From the NCBI GenBank assembly GCA_902623545.1, contig CACNUI010000002.1:1-64000 (forward strand): 64,000 bases of DNA, in the 5' to 3' direction. The position numbers and the translations under genes were made by a program. The DNA comes from an uncultured Alphaproteobacteria bacterium (lineage in GTDB: Bacteria; Pseudomonadota; Alphaproteobacteria; HIMB59; GCA-002718135). Under the pieces are notes generated by a model. It worked only from the letters and a program-made list of their open reading frames with translations. It did not search any database and had not been told where the DNA came from. Below, one piece after another: positions 61,458 to 64,000 of the stretch (position 1 is the stretch's first letter; each line of letters begins with the position of its first letter).

Positions 61458-62386
61458 CTATTTTATTTCATAATACAACTTTTGATAAAATTGATGTTTG
61501 GAAAAAAACAATAAAAAAATATTTTAAAAATGAAAAAATAATCTCTATTAAAGATTATAAAAATTTTAATGATGTAAATTGTGCAATTATTTGGAATTTA
61601 CCAGACAACATTCTTACAAGACTAAAAAATCTCCAAGTTATTTTCTCTATGGGAGCTGGAGTAGATCACATTCTAAAACTTAAAAATTATAATAAAAAAA
61701 TTCCCATAATCAGAATAAAAGATGAAGAAATGGGGGAGAGAATTGCCAATTATTCTCTAGCTCAAATACTAAATTATCAATTAAATTTTAAAATTTTTCA
61801 AAATTCTCAAAGCAAACAATACTGGTCTGGTGAAAGGACACCAATTGATAATAAAAATTTAACAGTAGGTATTCTAGGTTTAGGCTTTCTTGGTAATCAT
61901 ATTGCAAAATTACTAAATAAATTAAATTATAATGTTATTGCATATAAAAAAAATCGAACAAAAGTAAAAAATGTAAAAATATATACCGGTAAAAATATTA
62001 TAAGTTTTATCAAAAGCTCTGATGTTATTATTTCTATTCTACCATCAACGGCTCAAACAAATAATATAATAGATAAAAAGTTTTTAAAGAATATGAGAAA
62101 AAATTCTTGTTTAATAAATATCGGCAGAGGAAATGCAATTGAAGAGAAAGACCTTCTTAATCATTTAAAGAAAAACAAAAATTTTTATGCTTATTTGGAT
62201 GTCTTTAAAGATGAACCTTTAAAATCAAGTAGTCAATTTTGGAAACTGCCAAATGTAACCATTACTCCACACGTGGCAGGTGTAACAGCTATAGAGCCAT
62301 CTGTTAAATATATGCACTCCAAATATAAAAAGCTAAGAAAAAATAAAAATGTAAAATCAGATGTTAATCCATTTGATGGATATTAA
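61454..62386 (+). CDS. D-2-hydroxyacid dehydrogenase (glyoxylate/hydroxypyruvate reductase A-like)
   Basis: VGILGLGFLGNHIAKLLNKLNYNVIAYKK; INIGRGNAIEEKDL; ITPHVAGVTA. Confidence 0.9.
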   Translation: MTILFHNTTFDKIDVWKKTIKKYFKNEKIISIKDYKNFNDVNCAIIWNLPDNILTRLKNLQVIFSMGAGVDHILKLKNYNKKIPIIRIKDEEMGERIANYSLAQILNYQLNFKIFQNSQSKQYWSGERTPIDNKNLTVGILGLGFLGNHIAKLLNKLNYNVIAYKKNRTKVKNVKIYTGKNIISFIKSSDVIISILPSTAQTNNIIDKKFLKNMRKNSCLINIGRGNAIEEKDLLNHLKKNKNFYAYLDVFKDEPLKSSSQFWKLPNVTITPHVAGVTAIEPSVKYMHSKYKKLRKNKNVKSDVNPFDGY

Positions 62387-63561
62387 TTGACATCAAAATA
62401 ATTTTCTAAAATTCTAAAATAAATACTTTCTAATCTAATAATATCTTCAACTAAAACAAATTCATCTACTTTATGAAGCGTTTGATTTCTAAGGCCTAAT
62501 TCTACTACTTCACAATAGTTCTTTATATATCTAGCATCAGAGGTACCACCATCGGTTGCTTGCTCAGGTGGGCTATTTCTGCCTGTAACATCAGAAATTG
62601 ATTTTGAAATAATATTATATAAATCTCCGGCTTTATTCAAAAATGACTCAGCAGTTGCATCATATGTATAAGTGCAACTAGCGTTTTCCAGTTTAGAGAA
62701 AATCTTTTCTATTTTATTATCAATCCATTTTATAAGTGAGTCAGATGAGTGCATATCATTAAATCTAATATTAACTGTTGCTTTAGCTAATTCTGGAATT
62801 ACGTTTTGCACAGGATTGCCAATATCAATAGTAGCGATTTGAACTGATGTTGGTAAAAAATTTTCATTACCTTCATCTAGCGGCTCTTCCAATATACTAT
62901 TTAATAAATTTACTAAGTGATGTGAAGAATTTTCAGCTAAATGAGAATTCGCTGTATGTCCCTGAATACCTTTTACCTTAAAAAAGAAACTAACTGATCC
63001 TCTTCTTCCAATTTTTACTTTATCGCCGACCTCATTTTTAGAAGTTGGTTCACCAACAAGACAATGATCAAATTTATAATTTTGTTTACTTGCCCATTCT
63101 AGAATTCTTGGTGTGCCGTTTACAGAATCTCTTTCTTCGTCTCCTGTAATAATAAATGAAATCTTACCTGGAATATTTTTATATTTATCTACAAATCTTT
63201 TAGCGGCACTGATGAAACAAGCAACACTGCTTTTCATATCTTCACTACCTCTTCCATAAAGTTTACCTTCATCTATTTTTGCAGAAAAAGGAGGATATTT
63301 CCAAGAACTTTCATTTCCTACAGGAACTACATCTGTGTGACCAGCATAAGCAAAATGCTTTCCCTCATTTCCTATCGTTGCAAATAAATTTTTTACTTCA
63401 TAAGAATTGTTTCCAGAGAAAGTTAATGGATGACAGTCACATCCTATAGCATTTAGATGATTTGCAACGACTGTTAAAGCTCCCTCATCTTTTGGAGTCA
63501 CACTTGCACATTTAACTAAGGATTGTGTAAGAGTAACTGGATCAAAATTAATTTCTGACAT
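62383..63561 (-). CDS. dapE: Succinyl-diaminopimelate desuccinylase
   Basis: YAGHTDVVPVG; YGRGSEDMKSSVACFI; GDEERDSVNGT; adjacent to dapD. Confidence 0.95.
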   Translation of the reverse strand: MSEINFDPVTLTQSLVKCASVTPKDEGALTVVANHLNAIGCDCHPLTFSGNNSYEVKNLFATIGNEGKHFAYAGHTDVVPVGNESSWKYPPFSAKIDEGKLYGRGSEDMKSSVACFISAAKRFVDKYKNIPGKISFIITGDEERDSVNGTPRILEWASKQNYKFDHCLVGEPTSKNEVGDKVKIGRRGSVSFFFKVKGIQGHTANSHLAENSSHHLVNLLNSILEEPLDEGNENFLPTSVQIATIDIGNPVQNVIPELAKATVNIRFNDMHSSDSLIKWIDNKIEKIFSKLENASCTYTYDATAESFLNKAGDLYNIISKSISDVTGRNSPPEQATDGGTSDARYIKNYCEVVELGLRNQTLHKVDEFVLVEDIIRLESIYFRILENYFDVN

Positions 63562-64000
63562 TAATCTCTTAAAAGATCATTGATTGATGTTTTGCTTCTT
63601 GTTTTTTCATCAACTCTTTTAACAATAACAGCACAGTATAAAGAAGGATTAATATCTCCCTCTTTTTTTCCTGGTAATGTGCCTGGTACAACAACAGAAT
63701 AAGCTGGAACCTTTCCCATATGAATTTCACCAGTTGATCGATCAACTATTTTTGTAGATGCCCCAATAAAAACACCCATTGATAACACTGCACCTTCACC
63801 AACAATCACACCTTCTGCTACTTCACTTCTTGCTCCAATAAAACAATTGTCTTCAATAATTACAGGATTTGCTTGAAGTGGCTCAAGAACGCCACCAATA
63901 CCAGCGCCTCCAGAAATATGACAGTTCCTACCTATTTGTGCGCAAGAACCAACTGTAGCCCAAGTATCAATCATTGTTCCTTCGTCAACGTATGCACCAA
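63561..64000 (-). CDS. dapD: Tetrahydrodipicolinate N-succinyltransferase (partial, 5' end beyond window)
   Basis: Frame continues upstream of the track ORF ([60 protein letters not shown]), hexapeptide repeats. Confidence 0.96.
   Translation of the reverse strand, partial: GAYVDEGTMIDTWATVGSCAQIGRNCHISGGAGIGGVLEPLQANPVIIEDNCFIGARSEVAEGVIVGEGAVLSMGVFIGASTKIVDRSTGEIHMGKVPAYSVVVPGTLPGKKEGDINPSLYCAVIVKRVDEKTRSKTSINDLLRD

Overview
This is an AT-rich, gene-dense window that looks like a streamlined marine alphaproteobacterium. That lineage call is an inference from gene content and order, not from a database search. Most of it is housekeeping: ahcY-metK-tsaE; a long minus-strand run cmk-rpsA-ihfB-pyrF-trpF-trpB-trpA-accD-folC; lptCAB/kdsD/aroA; gltD-gltB; infC-rpmI-rplT-pheS-pheT; lepA; yejABEF; ffs-dnaX-ybaB-recR-def-fmt-truA; dapE-dapD. 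The accessory region is about 35.5-42.8 kb. Its main feature is a compact, degraded integrative element of about 4.1 kb. It is bounded by a 39-bp exact duplication of the 5' half of tRNA-Ser(GGA): a fragment at 36469-36507 and the intact tRNA at 40611-40700. Just inside the left end is a 45-codon N-terminal remnant of a tyrosine integrase. The cargo is a tightly packed minus-strand cluster: membrane protein, MORN-repeat protein, unknown 228-aa protein, Sel1-like protein, M50 site-2-type protease and a secreted protein. Beside it is an unlisted tandem pair of entericidin-like small lipoproteins. Other points of note are a -1 slippage site in dnaX that would stop one codon later at the end of domain III, an infC with no ATG start, and a GC-rich hairpin upstream of rpmI.
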